Source: Dysgonamonadaceae bacterium
GTDB taxonomy: Bacteria; Bacteroidota; Bacteroidia; Bacteroidales; Azobacteroidaceae
Direction: 5' to 3'
Length of the DNA stretch: 7,358 nucleotides
Assembly (NCBI GenBank): GCA_031287395.1
Contig: JAITTA010000037.1
Coordinates: forward strand, 1 to 7,358
How positions within the stretch are numbered: position 1 is the first letter of the stretch; the number at the start of each line of letters is the position of its first letter. The notes under the pieces were generated by a model. It did not search any database and was not told the DNA's origin. It saw nothing but the letters and a program-made list of their open reading frames with translations. Of this stretch, positions 1 through 5,711 are shown in pieces. The translations under genes were made by a program, and so were the position numbers.

Positions 1-212
1 ATTTTATCGTTCGCAATAGCTACGGAAGTATAACCTTCTCCCAGTCCGTCGTAACTCCAAAGCATTTGAGGTCCTTCGGCAGGCCATTGTTTGAGCAATC
101 CTGTTTCCTGATAAAGACCGTCGCGGTTTCCGCCTCTCCATTGCGAGTTTTCCTGCGCATCGATACTTATTGTAAAAAGTACAATAACAAAAGACCATGC
201 GATTTTTTTCAT
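1..212 (-). CDS. Secreted PQQ-like beta-propeller protein, N-terminal part only (second copy of a tandem pair)
   Basis: An open frame runs on the minus strand from the ATG at 212-210 off the left edge, giving 70 residues with no stop. It begins MKKIAWSFVIVLFTISIDAQ, a Sec signal peptide with a charged start, a hydrophobic core and a likely cleavage near the D-A-Q stretch, so the product should be exported. The mature start contains QWRGGNRDGLYQETGLL, then W-P-x-x-GP-Q-x-LW and YDGLGEGYTSVA. This is the typical opening of PQQ-like (PQQ_2/PF13360-type) beta-propeller proteins. It closely resembles the start of the complete neighbour at 215-1426, so the two are paralogues. Only 2 bp (AG) separate that neighbour's TGA from this ATG, which suggests co-transcription and perhaps translational coupling. 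The substrate is unknown. Propellers of this class may be scaffolds or quinoprotein-like enzymes, and the visible part cannot decide. The rest of the gene lies outside the window. Confidence 0.9.
   Translation of the reverse strand, partial: MKKIAWSFVIVLFTISIDAQENSQWRGGNRDGLYQETGLLKQWPAEGPQMLWSYDGLGEGYTSVAIANDK
34..54. repeat. 21-nt exact repeat within tandem paralogues, copy 1
   Basis: This 21-base stretch is identical to 1248-1268. Both encode the YDGLGEG segment of the two beta-propeller paralogues, read on the minus strand. It reflects the shared ancestry of the two genes and lies 1214 bp from its partner. Confidence 0.85.
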
Positions 213-214
213 CT

Positions 215-1426
215 TCACTTGATTTTGTATGCCATTAGAACGTCGCCGTGATGAACATAGAGGACTCCTTTGTAAATAACCGGGTGCGCCCAATGCTGGT
301 TTGTCCCGAGCGTGATTTTGTATTTGCTTGCAATTTCAAATTTTTCGGGATTGATTTTCACCAAAGCCAATTCTCCCCGTTCGGAATAGCAGTACAACAT
401 TCCGTCGCAGGCAATTACATTCCCCGTACCCAGTGAGTTATCTTTGTATTTTACCGCTCCTGTTTTCCAATCCAGGCAAAACCAGAAACGGTTTTTATCA
501 CCCGAACCGTATATATAATCGCCGATTTTTACCACTGCACCTATACGCGAGTCCAAATCGGGGGATTCCCAGACTTTTTCAACACTATTGCCTCCATTTG
601 TAAGGCGAAGCATGACCGAACCTTTCCCGTATCCGCTGGTAAAAAGCAACATATTACCGGCATAGACGGGGACGTTGGGATGAACTCCATGCTGGTTGAT
701 ATGTTCGAAAGACCAGAGTTTTTTACCGGTTGCGATATCGATACCGAGTATATGGTTCTTCATCATCACAACGATTTGCGGTATTTTCTGGTCGCTGAGA
801 TAAATCGGAGAGCCATAGGCCGAAAGATCTCCCTCGCCTTCACAGTTCCAGATTAATGCGCCGGTGTTTTTATTCAGTGCGACCACGTTGTTTTTCTTTC
901 CGCCGATCGAAACGATGAGTTTATCGCCAACAATCAGTGGCGATTCGCATATTCCCCAGGTAATATTGGCGCCGTCGAAATCGGTAAACATCCCCTTTTT
1001 CCAGAGGATTTTCAGGTCGCTTTCGTTGAGGCAAAATACTTCCCCTAGTCCTGAAATCAGGTACAATTTGCCGTTGTCGGGAGTTACCGTTCCGCGTGTA
1101 CCGTTGTAATTGGTATTCCATTCAGGTCCGTATTCCTGCTTGTTCAGCAGTTTTCCGTTCGTATCGAAGGCATAGACAAAACCTTTTTCGTCGGTCATAC
1201 CGGTAATGTACAATTTCCCGGAATTCGAAACCGCCACCGAGGAGTGTCCTTCTCCCAGTCCGTCGTAATGCCACAATAATTGCGGTCCTGCTTCATCCCA
1301 CGATTTCAGCAATCCCGTTTCCTTATAAACTCCGGTTCTGTCGTATCTCCACTGAACCGCATTCTGCGCCTGGCATAACAATGTAAATGCTACTGAAAAA
1401 ACTAAAAATCCAATCTTTTTGTTCAT
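215..1426 (-). CDS. Secreted PQQ-like beta-propeller repeat protein (first copy of a tandem pair)
   Basis: This is a complete 403-aa protein. Residues 1-21 form a signal peptide (K3-K4, hydrophobic core, likely cut after C-Q-A or Q-A-Q). The Cys at 18 lacks a good lipobox, so I favour soluble export over a lipoprotein. The rest reads as repeated beta-propeller blades: GKLYITG near 70, a D-x-NGKLL blade near 88-94, LYLISGLGEVFCLN near 121-134, VVALNKNTGALIW near 181-193, ILGIDIATGKKLW near 226-238, FCLDWKTGAVKY near 316-327 and GVLYVHHGDVLMAYKI at the end. The recurring pattern (hydrophobic)-x-A/G-x-D/N-x-x-TG-x-x-x-W is that of PQQ_2 (PF13360-like) blades, as in BamB and quinoprotein dehydrogenases. 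No CxxCH haem motif is present. BamB is unlikely as an identity, since the opening QWRYDRTGVYKETGLL belongs to a different PQQ-like subgroup. Function is unknown beyond an exported propeller. A promoter-like element lies about 90 bp upstream. Confidence 0.88.
   Translation of the reverse strand: MNKKIGFLVFSVAFTLLCQAQNAVQWRYDRTGVYKETGLLKSWDEAGPQLLWHYDGLGEGHSSVAVSNSGKLYITGMTDEKGFVYAFDTNGKLLNKQEYGPEWNTNYNGTRGTVTPDNGKLYLISGLGEVFCLNESDLKILWKKGMFTDFDGANITWGICESPLIVGDKLIVSIGGKKNNVVALNKNTGALIWNCEGEGDLSAYGSPIYLSDQKIPQIVVMMKNHILGIDIATGKKLWSFEHINQHGVHPNVPVYAGNMLLFTSGYGKGSVMLRLTNGGNSVEKVWESPDLDSRIGAVVKIGDYIYGSGDKNRFWFCLDWKTGAVKYKDNSLGTGNVIACDGMLYCYSERGELALVKINPEKFEIASKYKITLGTNQHWAHPVIYKGVLYVHHGDVLMAYKIK
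1248..1268. repeat. 21-nt exact repeat within tandem paralogues, copy 2
   Basis: This is the same 21 bases as 34-54, in the equivalent coding position (YDGLGEG) of the complete beta-propeller gene. The flanking bases differ, so identity is confined to the conserved protein motif in what can be seen. Confidence 0.85.
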
Positions 1427-1515
1427 ATCTGAGACTCATTAGTAAAATTAAAAATTCAGAAAGATTAAAGTATCAAGAAGACATACCCATAAAATAACGG
1501 TTGTGTTTTAATTTA

Positions 1516-1523
1516 CAAAGATA
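1516..1523 (-). promoter_or_regulatory. Bacteroidota-type -7 promoter element for the beta-propeller genes
   Basis: The minus strand reads TATCTTTG, an exact match to the Bacteroidota primary sigma -7 consensus TAnnTTTG. It sits in the 143-bp spacer between yigZ and the beta-propeller gene. The -33 position, about 22 bases further upstream, holds only a TTTT-like stretch near 1545-1549 rather than a clear TTTG. It would give a 5' leader of roughly 80 bases. The match is by eye and a chance hit is possible in such AT-rich DNA, but the location fits. Confidence 0.55.
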
Positions 1524-1569
1524 TAAATTTTTCTTTTTTTATAATAAAATGTTGAATATTAAATGAAAT

Positions 1570-2160
1570 TTATATGATTTGGGTAGTTTCCACTTTTAGA
1601 AGCCGGGATTTGAGTTTTTCCGCTTCGCTTTTCCGGATGCGCAAAGTTATTTTGCAATCCATGTCAAATTGTTGGGCAATAATCTGAGGATTATCATCTT
1701 TCACGATTTTCATGATTCCGTTCAGGAAAGGGTATTTGAAAATAACGGTAATATCTTCATCGACTGTTTTTTCGATGATTTCGGCGTTTGTTACGGCATC
1801 CTGAGCGGCAGATCTGTAAGCGACAATGAGTCCGCCGGTACCTAATTTAACGCCTCCGAAGTACCGGATTACAATGATCAGGATGTCTGTCAACCTGTTG
1901 GAATTAATCACTCCGAGAATGGGTTTGCCCGCTGTGGAAGAAGGTTCTCCATCGTCGTTCACCCGGAAGTCGGTGCGTTCCTGTCCAAGCATATAAGCCC
2001 AGCATACATGCCGGGCGTCGTAATATTGTTTCCGGCAGGCATCAACCTGTTCTTTCACTTCTTCGGGGGTACGAACCGGGATCGCGTAGGATATGAATTT
2101 ACTACGTTGTTCGGTAATATAACCTGTCGAGGCTTTTGATATTGTTTTGTATGAATCCAT
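1570..2160 (-). CDS. yigZ: YigZ/IMPACT family protein (UPF0029 + DUF1949)
   Basis: The 196-aa product matches the YigZ/IMPACT family in length (E. coli YigZ is just over 200 aa) and in motifs. The N-terminal UPF0029/Impact domain covers about residues 15-122, with RSKFISY (19-25), ARHVCWAY (49-56), NDDGEPSSTAGKPIL (67-81 region) and IRYFGGVKLGTGGLIVAY (98-115). The DGEPSSTAG and FGG-x-KLGTGGL signatures are diagnostic. The C-terminal DUF1949-like ferredoxin-fold domain covers about 138-193. The biochemical role of bacterial YigZ is not settled. Eukaryotic IMPACT/Yih1 proteins bind Gcn1 and restrain Gcn2, which need not apply here. The product is predicted cytoplasmic, with no signal peptide. 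It lies 60 bp downstream of pepD on the same strand, with a long inverted repeat in between. The start is the ATG just before that repeat, and family members begin similarly, with SKF about 20 residues in. Confidence 0.94.
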   Translation of the reverse strand: MDSYKTISKASTGYITEQRSKFISYAIPVRTPEEVKEQVDACRKQYYDARHVCWAYMLGQERTDFRVNDDGEPSSTAGKPILGVINSNRLTDILIIVIRYFGGVKLGTGGLIVAYRSAAQDAVTNAEIIEKTVDEDITVIFKYPFLNGIMKIVKDDNPQIIAQQFDMDCKITLRIRKSEAEKLKSRLLKVETTQII

Positions 2161-2171
2161 AGAATCGATTT

Positions 2172-2213
2172 TAAGTTTTAAGTTTTGCGCGCGTAAGCAA
2201 AACTTAAAACTTA
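2172..2213. repeat. Perfect 17-bp inverted repeat (hairpin) between pepD and yigZ
   Basis: Left arm 2172-2188 (TAAGTTTTAAGTTTTGC) is the exact reverse complement of right arm 2197-2213, with an 8-base spacer GCGCGTAA. Each arm itself contains two AAGTTTT units, so the element is both inverted and internally repetitive. It fills most of the 60-bp spacer. The stem is AT-rich apart from the G-C pairs near the loop, and no clean U-tract follows. It could be a weak bidirectional terminator, an RNA-stability hairpin or a dispersed intergenic repeat. Similar AACTTAAAAC-type repeats are, from memory, common between Bacteroidota genes. Confidence 0.9.
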
Positions 2214-2220
2214 GAATAAT

Positions 2221-3675
2221 TCATAACTTATAAAGTGTTTCAACCAGGAACTCCCAGAAATTCCGTACGGCGGCAATATTTACCTTTTCATCCGGGGAAT
2301 GAGGATTTTTGATGGTTGGTCCGAATGAAACGACGTCCAGTCCCGGAATATTTGACATGATAATTCCACATTCGAGTCCGGCATGCATGACTTTCACTTC
2401 CGGTTCCACTCCGAATTTTTCTTTGTGTACGCGTTTCATTGTAGCCAGGATTGGGGAATTGATATCCGGGTTCCATCCCGGGTAGGCATTTCCGAATTCC
2501 ACTTTTGCTCCGGCAAGTGCAAATACGCTTTCAAGGCTGGAACAAAGGGCTTCTTTTCTGGTTTCCGATGAACTCCGGACCAAAATTTTGATATCGATAA
2601 GGCTTTCCGAAGATTTGATAAGCGCCAGATTTGAGGAAGATTCTACCGTATCCGGAAAATCGGTCAACATCCGTTCCGTTCCGTTAGGACATCCGACTAC
2701 GGAGTTGATCAAAGCATCCTGTATTTCTTCCGGGATCAATGTTTTCGGAAGTTCTATTTCTTCGGCGGTAAATTTGATATTTTCTTCTACCCTTGCATAT
2801 TCCGAGTTATATAAATCCTGATATTCCGAAACCATTTCCCAGAAAACATCCACTTCATCATCTCCGGGGATGGTGATGATTGCAAAAGCTTCGCGGGGAA
2901 TTGCATTCCGCAGGGAACCTCCGTTGATTGAAGCCAGACGAGCTCCGAAATTCTGTACGGCATCTTTCAGGAAACGGAACATCAGTTTGTTGGCATTTGC
3001 CCTTCCCAGATTGATATCGACTCCGCTATGGCCTCCTTTTAGCCCTGTGAGGGATAGTTTAACGGCAATGTCTCCCTCCGGAATATTGGTATCATCTTTG
3101 TATTGGAATGAGATATTCAGATCAGCACCTCCGGCACAACCGACATATAATTCTCCTTCGTCTTCGGAGTCCATATTCAGCATGGTCGTTCCGGTGATAA
3201 ATCCCGGTTTGATTGCGAAGGCTCCGTCCATTCCGGTTTCTTCGTCAACTGTGAATAAAGCTTCAATAGGGCCGTGTTGCAGATCGTTGGCTTCCAGGAT
3301 GGCCATTGCAGTAGCTACGCCGATTCCGTTATCAGCTCCCAGGGTAGTTCCTTTAGCTTTCACCCAGTCTCCATCGATGTAGGCATCGATCGGATCTTTG
3401 GTGAAATCGAATTTTGTGTCTGAATTTTTTTGGGGAACCATATCCAAATGTCCTTGTAATACAACGGTCGGACGATTTTCATAACCTGGGGTTGCCGGTT
3501 TACAGATAACAACGTTACCACAAGAATCTGTTTTGGTCTTCAGATTCAACTGTTTTCCGAATGCTTCGATAAAAGCGACAATTTCTTTCATCTGTCCGGA
3601 TGGGCGTGGAATTTGCGTTAATGAATAAAAATGTTTCCACACATTGGTCGGAGTCAGGTTTCTGATAGTTTCCAT
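2221..3675 (-). CDS. pepD: Cytosol non-specific dipeptidase / aminoacyl-histidine dipeptidase (M20 family)
   Basis: The 484-aa product is essentially the same length as E. coli PepD (485 aa), a two-zinc M20 (M20C) metallopeptidase that splits dipeptides, including X-His, in the cytoplasm. The catalytic set is intact. H76 and the adjacent catalytic D78 lie in QGHLDMV, the bridging D115 in LGADNGIG, the general base E145 and ligand E146 in VDEETGMDG, D169 in LNMDSEDEG, and H459 in NPHSPDEKV. The spacing follows E. coli PepD closely. The central lid/dimerisation domain spans roughly 185-395, including GLKGGHSGVDINLGRANAN (about 211-229), which carries the conserved GGHSG. There is no signal peptide. 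The start at METIRNLTP fits the family, which begins L-x-P-x-x-VW-x-x-F. The flippase-like gene lies 52 bp upstream and yigZ 60 bp downstream on the same strand. No promoter-like element is visible in its own leader, so read-through from upstream is plausible. Confidence 0.97.
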   Translation of the reverse strand: METIRNLTPTNVWKHFYSLTQIPRPSGQMKEIVAFIEAFGKQLNLKTKTDSCGNVVICKPATPGYENRPTVVLQGHLDMVPQKNSDTKFDFTKDPIDAYIDGDWVKAKGTTLGADNGIGVATAMAILEANDLQHGPIEALFTVDEETGMDGAFAIKPGFITGTTMLNMDSEDEGELYVGCAGGADLNISFQYKDDTNIPEGDIAVKLSLTGLKGGHSGVDINLGRANANKLMFRFLKDAVQNFGARLASINGGSLRNAIPREAFAIITIPGDDEVDVFWEMVSEYQDLYNSEYARVEENIKFTAEEIELPKTLIPEEIQDALINSVVGCPNGTERMLTDFPDTVESSSNLALIKSSESLIDIKILVRSSSETRKEALCSSLESVFALAGAKVEFGNAYPGWNPDINSPILATMKRVHKEKFGVEPEVKVMHAGLECGIIMSNIPGLDVVSFGPTIKNPHSPDEKVNIAAVRNFWEFLVETLYKL

Positions 3676-3684
3676 GGGGTATAA

Positions 3685-3721
3685 TTACGAATTAAAAATT
3701 AAAAATGATGACTTACGAATT
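3685..3721. repeat. Short direct repeats (TTACGAATT) in the pepD leader
   Basis: TTACGAATT occurs at 3685-3693 and again at 3713-3721, separated by an AT-rich stretch containing two AATTAAAAAT-like units. The repeat nearly fills the 52-bp gap between the flippase-like gene's stop and the pepD start. Such TTACGAATTAAAAATTAAAAAT strings recur, from memory, as low-complexity intergenic sequence in Bacteroidales. No function can be read from it. Confidence 0.7.
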
Positions 3722-3727
3722 GAAATT

Positions 3728-4720
3728 TTATTTTTCTTTATTGGCGATTGATAAAGCAAATATTCCTATCACACCAACAAGACCTATAAATATTAATTGT
3801 TGTATGGTGTGGACGCAAAGGGCAAATGCAGCGGCATTCGTCTGGCTGATACCGAATCCCATCAAAGTGGCTATAACAGCAGCATGCCAGGGGCCTACCT
3901 GTGCCGGGATTGCTACGGCGAGACTACTCATTCCAAAGGCGATCACCCCATTTTGCCAACCGAGGTCTTTTGTGAAATCGAAGGCAAAAAAGCAAATGTA
4001 AAAATACAAAAAATATCCCAGCCAGATCAGAACAGTGTAAAATAAAAACAATCTGCGTTCTTTCATGTGTTTGATGGTACGGATACCTTCCCAAATGTTA
4101 AGAAGCATTTCCCGAATTTTTTTGATAATGACCGTATGTTTGAAAAATCTGAATGTAATCCAGATTGAAACCGTTAATAAAACGATGGTCGTATAGGTCC
4201 AGGCAGAAGTAATGATTTTGTTTAAGGTATCCATGTATTCGGGGTGTGCAATGAAAAAAGCCTCGAAATAGCCGATATTCATTATAAATGCAACAACGAC
4301 AATAATTCCTACGGAAATAGTATCGGACAAACGGTCGATTAATAATGTTCCGAAGAGCTTTGTAAAGGGTATTTTTTCGTAACGGGTAATGATGGTGCAG
4401 CGCCAGACTTCTCCAAGTCGTGGTACTCCGAGGTTCACGGCATAATTTCCCAAGACGGCATAAACCAGATTCGATTTTTTCGGATGATATCCTAATGGCG
4501 TAATCAAAAGATTCCAACGGTAGCCCCGAATGATATTGGCGAACAGTCCGAAAGGGAGGGAATACAAAATAATGTCGAAACGGACTTCGCTTTTTAAAAT
4601 CTGTATGATCTCCTCAAAGTTTACTTTACGGAATACCAGCCAAAAAATAAGAACACCAAAAGCCAGCGGAACGAAAGTTTTTAGTATTTTTAATAGAATC
4701 GATTTGATTCGTTGCGTCAT
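3728..4720 (-). CDS. Flippase-like / lysylphosphatidylglycerol synthase TM-region family membrane protein (UPF0104)
   Basis: The 330-aa integral membrane protein has about seven to nine hydrophobic segments, roughly at 15-31, 48-64, 84-99, 133-150, 173-191, 226-247, 258-275, 278-293 and 303-325. It resembles the UPF0104/LPG_synthase_TM (PF03706) family: RGYRW at 65-69, LGVPRLGEVWR at 97-107 (the family's G-x-P-x-R-x-GE-x-x-R motif), LLIDRLSD at 126-133 and IPAQVGPWHA at 271-280. Some relatives are the flippase half of MprF, and others sit beside glycolipid or polyisoprenoid enzymes. This one lacks a synthetase domain, so lipid or glycolipid transport is only a family-based guess. I chose the ATG at 4720, MTQRIKSIL. 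The frame stays open to 4885, but that extension overlaps ksgA and ignores the promoter region. The gene is divergent from ksgA and lies upstream of pepD on the same strand, possibly in one transcript. Confidence 0.9.
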   Translation of the reverse strand: MTQRIKSILLKILKTFVPLAFGVLIFWLVFRKVNFEEIIQILKSEVRFDIILYSLPFGLFANIIRGYRWNLLITPLGYHPKKSNLVYAVLGNYAVNLGVPRLGEVWRCTIITRYEKIPFTKLFGTLLIDRLSDTISVGIIVVVAFIMNIGYFEAFFIAHPEYMDTLNKIITSAWTYTTIVLLTVSIWITFRFFKHTVIIKKIREMLLNIWEGIRTIKHMKERRLFLFYTVLIWLGYFLYFYICFFAFDFTKDLGWQNGVIAFGMSSLAVAIPAQVGPWHAAVIATLMGFGISQTNAAAFALCVHTIQQLIFIGLVGVIGIFALSIANKEK

Positions 4721-4742
4721 AAAATTGTTTTGTTTACTTTTG
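4711..4742 (+). promoter_or_regulatory. Candidate promoter of ksgA
   Basis: TACTTTTG at 4735-4742 matches the -7 consensus TAnnTTTG. GTTG at 4711-4714 is a three-of-four match to the -33 TTTG with a 20-base spacer. The expected transcript start near 4748 would give a leader of about 47 bases. The -33 half overlaps the first codons of the flippase-like gene, and the element faces that gene's own promoter at 4751-4758. The assignment is by eye. Confidence 0.45.
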
Positions 4743-4750
4743 TTGAGTTG

Positions 4751-4758
4751 CAAAGGTA
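4751..4758 (-). promoter_or_regulatory. Bacteroidota-type -7 promoter element for the flippase-like gene
   Basis: The minus strand reads TACCTTTG followed by C, an exact match to TAnnTTTG with the frequent trailing C. It lies 30 bp upstream of the chosen ATG, leaving a leader of about 25 bases. A TTG that could serve as -33 occurs about 25 bases further upstream, slightly beyond the usual 19-23 spacing. The element also supports the start at 4720, since the longer reading frame would run through it. Confidence 0.6.
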
Positions 4759-4794
4759 GTGAAAATAATGAAAAAAATAAAAACAATGAAATAA

Positions 4795-5580
4795 ATGAGA
4801 GGAATGTATGATGTAAGGCCGAAAAAGTTCCTTGGTCAACACTTTTTGAAAGATTTGAAAATTGCGGAACGGATTGCCGGTACAATCAACGATACACAGC
4901 GGGTTTCTGTATTGGAGGTTGGGCCGGGAACCGGTGTTCTGACTCAATTTTTGATCAAAAAAAATATAGATCTGAAAGTGGTTGAGTTGGACCGGGATTC
5001 AGTATCCTATTTGCAGGAGCATTTTCCCGAGTTGGAGGGCCGGATTTTGAGCGAAGATTTTTTAAAAATGAACCTGGAATCTTTATTTCCCGGTGATTTT
5101 ATTGTGATTGGAAATTATCCGTATAATATTTCCAGTCAGATTTTTTTTAAGATATTGGATAATAAGGATCGGATTCCTTTTTGCTCCGGAATGATTCAAA
5201 AGGAAGTTGCGGAACGGATTGCCTCCAATCCGGGGAAGAAAGCGTACGGCATTATATCGGTGTTGCTCCAAGCCTGGTACGATATCGAATATTTATTTAC
5301 CGTGGACGCACACGTTTTCGACCCTCCTCCCAAAGTCCAATCGGCAGTGGTGAGTTTGAAACGAAATCTCCGGAAAGATTTTCCATGTGATGAGAAATTA
5401 TTTAAAACAGTAGTGAAGACAGCATTTAATCAGCGGAGGAAAACGATGCGAAATTCTTTGAAAGCTTTATTGGGAAAGGAATGTGAAATTTTTTCGGATA
5501 AAGTGTTTGATAAACGTCCGGAACAGTTATCGGTAGAGGAGTTTATTGAGTTGACGAGGTTGGTGGCACCGTATGTGTAA
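4795..5580 (+). CDS. rsmA: 16S rRNA (adenine1518-N6/adenine1519-N6)-dimethyltransferase
   Basis: This is KsgA/RsmA, which uses S-adenosylmethionine to dimethylate the two adjacent adenines in the helix 45 loop of 16S rRNA late in 30S assembly. The 261-aa length is normal. Visible motifs are PKKFLGQHFLKD (9-20), the N-terminal family signature; the SAM-binding loop EVGPGTGVLT (41-50); the acidic VELDRD (63-68); the catalytic motif NYPYNISS (107-114), the N-x-PY variant of the E. coli NLPY motif; DPPPKVQSAVVSL (176-188); and FNQRRKTMRNSL (211-222) in the C-terminal domain. The start is uncertain between ATG 4795 (MRGMYDV) and ATG 4804 (MYDVRPKK). Homologues usually have only a few residues before PKKFLGQ, which slightly favours 4804. 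AT-rich DNA upstream of 4795 suits a Bacteroidota leader, so I give the longer form. It is divergent from the flippase-like gene. Confidence 0.97.
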   Translation: MRGMYDVRPKKFLGQHFLKDLKIAERIAGTINDTQRVSVLEVGPGTGVLTQFLIKKNIDLKVVELDRDSVSYLQEHFPELEGRILSEDFLKMNLESLFPGDFIVIGNYPYNISSQIFFKILDNKDRIPFCSGMIQKEVAERIASNPGKKAYGIISVLLQAWYDIEYLFTVDAHVFDPPPKVQSAVVSLKRNLRKDFPCDEKLFKTVVKTAFNQRRKTMRNSLKALLGKECEIFSDKVFDKRPEQLSVEEFIELTRLVAPYV

Positions 5581-5624
5581 TTGTGGCTGTACCTTGTATC
5601 CCAATGTATCTTTTTTCTTTTAAA

Positions 5625-5657
5625 TTGATGTTTTTTCGTTTTTTCTGATTATTTTTG
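5625..5657 (+). promoter_or_regulatory. Candidate promoter of the corA-like gene
   Basis: TATTTTTG at 5650-5657 matches TAnnTTTG. A TTG at 5625-5627, about 22 bases upstream, could act as the -33 element. It lies in the 131-bp gap between ksgA and the corA-like gene and would give a leader near 50 bases. The surroundings are T-rich, so a chance match is quite possible. No convincing terminator hairpin for ksgA was found in the same gap. Confidence 0.4.
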
Positions 5658-5711
5658 TCTGCCCGTTTGTAGAGTTCACATTGTTAAATCCCACTTAAGC
5701 CCTGATTGATC

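Noticed and set aside
4..198. 64-aa minus-strand frame at the left edge
   Set aside because: It is an out-of-frame reading of the truncated beta-propeller gene, whose true frame (ATG at 212) gives a signal peptide and paralogue similarity.
1537..1549. AT-only inverted repeat that could be a yigZ terminator
   Set aside because: It has six A/T pairs around a one-base centre, no GC in the stem and no defined U-tract. It is expected by chance in this AT-rich spacer.
2870..3382. 170-aa plus-strand frame opposite pepD
   Set aside because: It is antisense to a fully conserved pepD with an intact active site, and its S/P/A-rich translation looks like a codon shadow with no recognisable domain.
4098..4517. 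139-aa minus-strand frame inside the flippase-like gene
   Set aside because: It is the same strand in another frame, rich in Arg, His and Tyr, with no domain. It is a shadow of the membrane protein.
4721..4885. N-terminal extension of the flippase-like frame (MYRQSVPQFS and onward) up to 4885
   Set aside because: It overlaps the start of ksgA, runs through a strong -7 promoter match and adds low-complexity F/L/S-rich sequence. The family-like protein begins at MTQRIKSIL (4720).
5581..5711. Mg2+-sensing leader or riboswitch ahead of corA, or a ksgA terminator
   Set aside because: The 131-bp gap is T-rich, and I found no stable stem pairing or M-box-like architecture, nor a GC hairpin followed by a T-run.
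5706..5711. TTG start two codons upstream for the corA-like gene
   Set aside because: The ATG at 5712 follows immediately and gives a family-like N-terminus. Nothing supports the rarer TTG.
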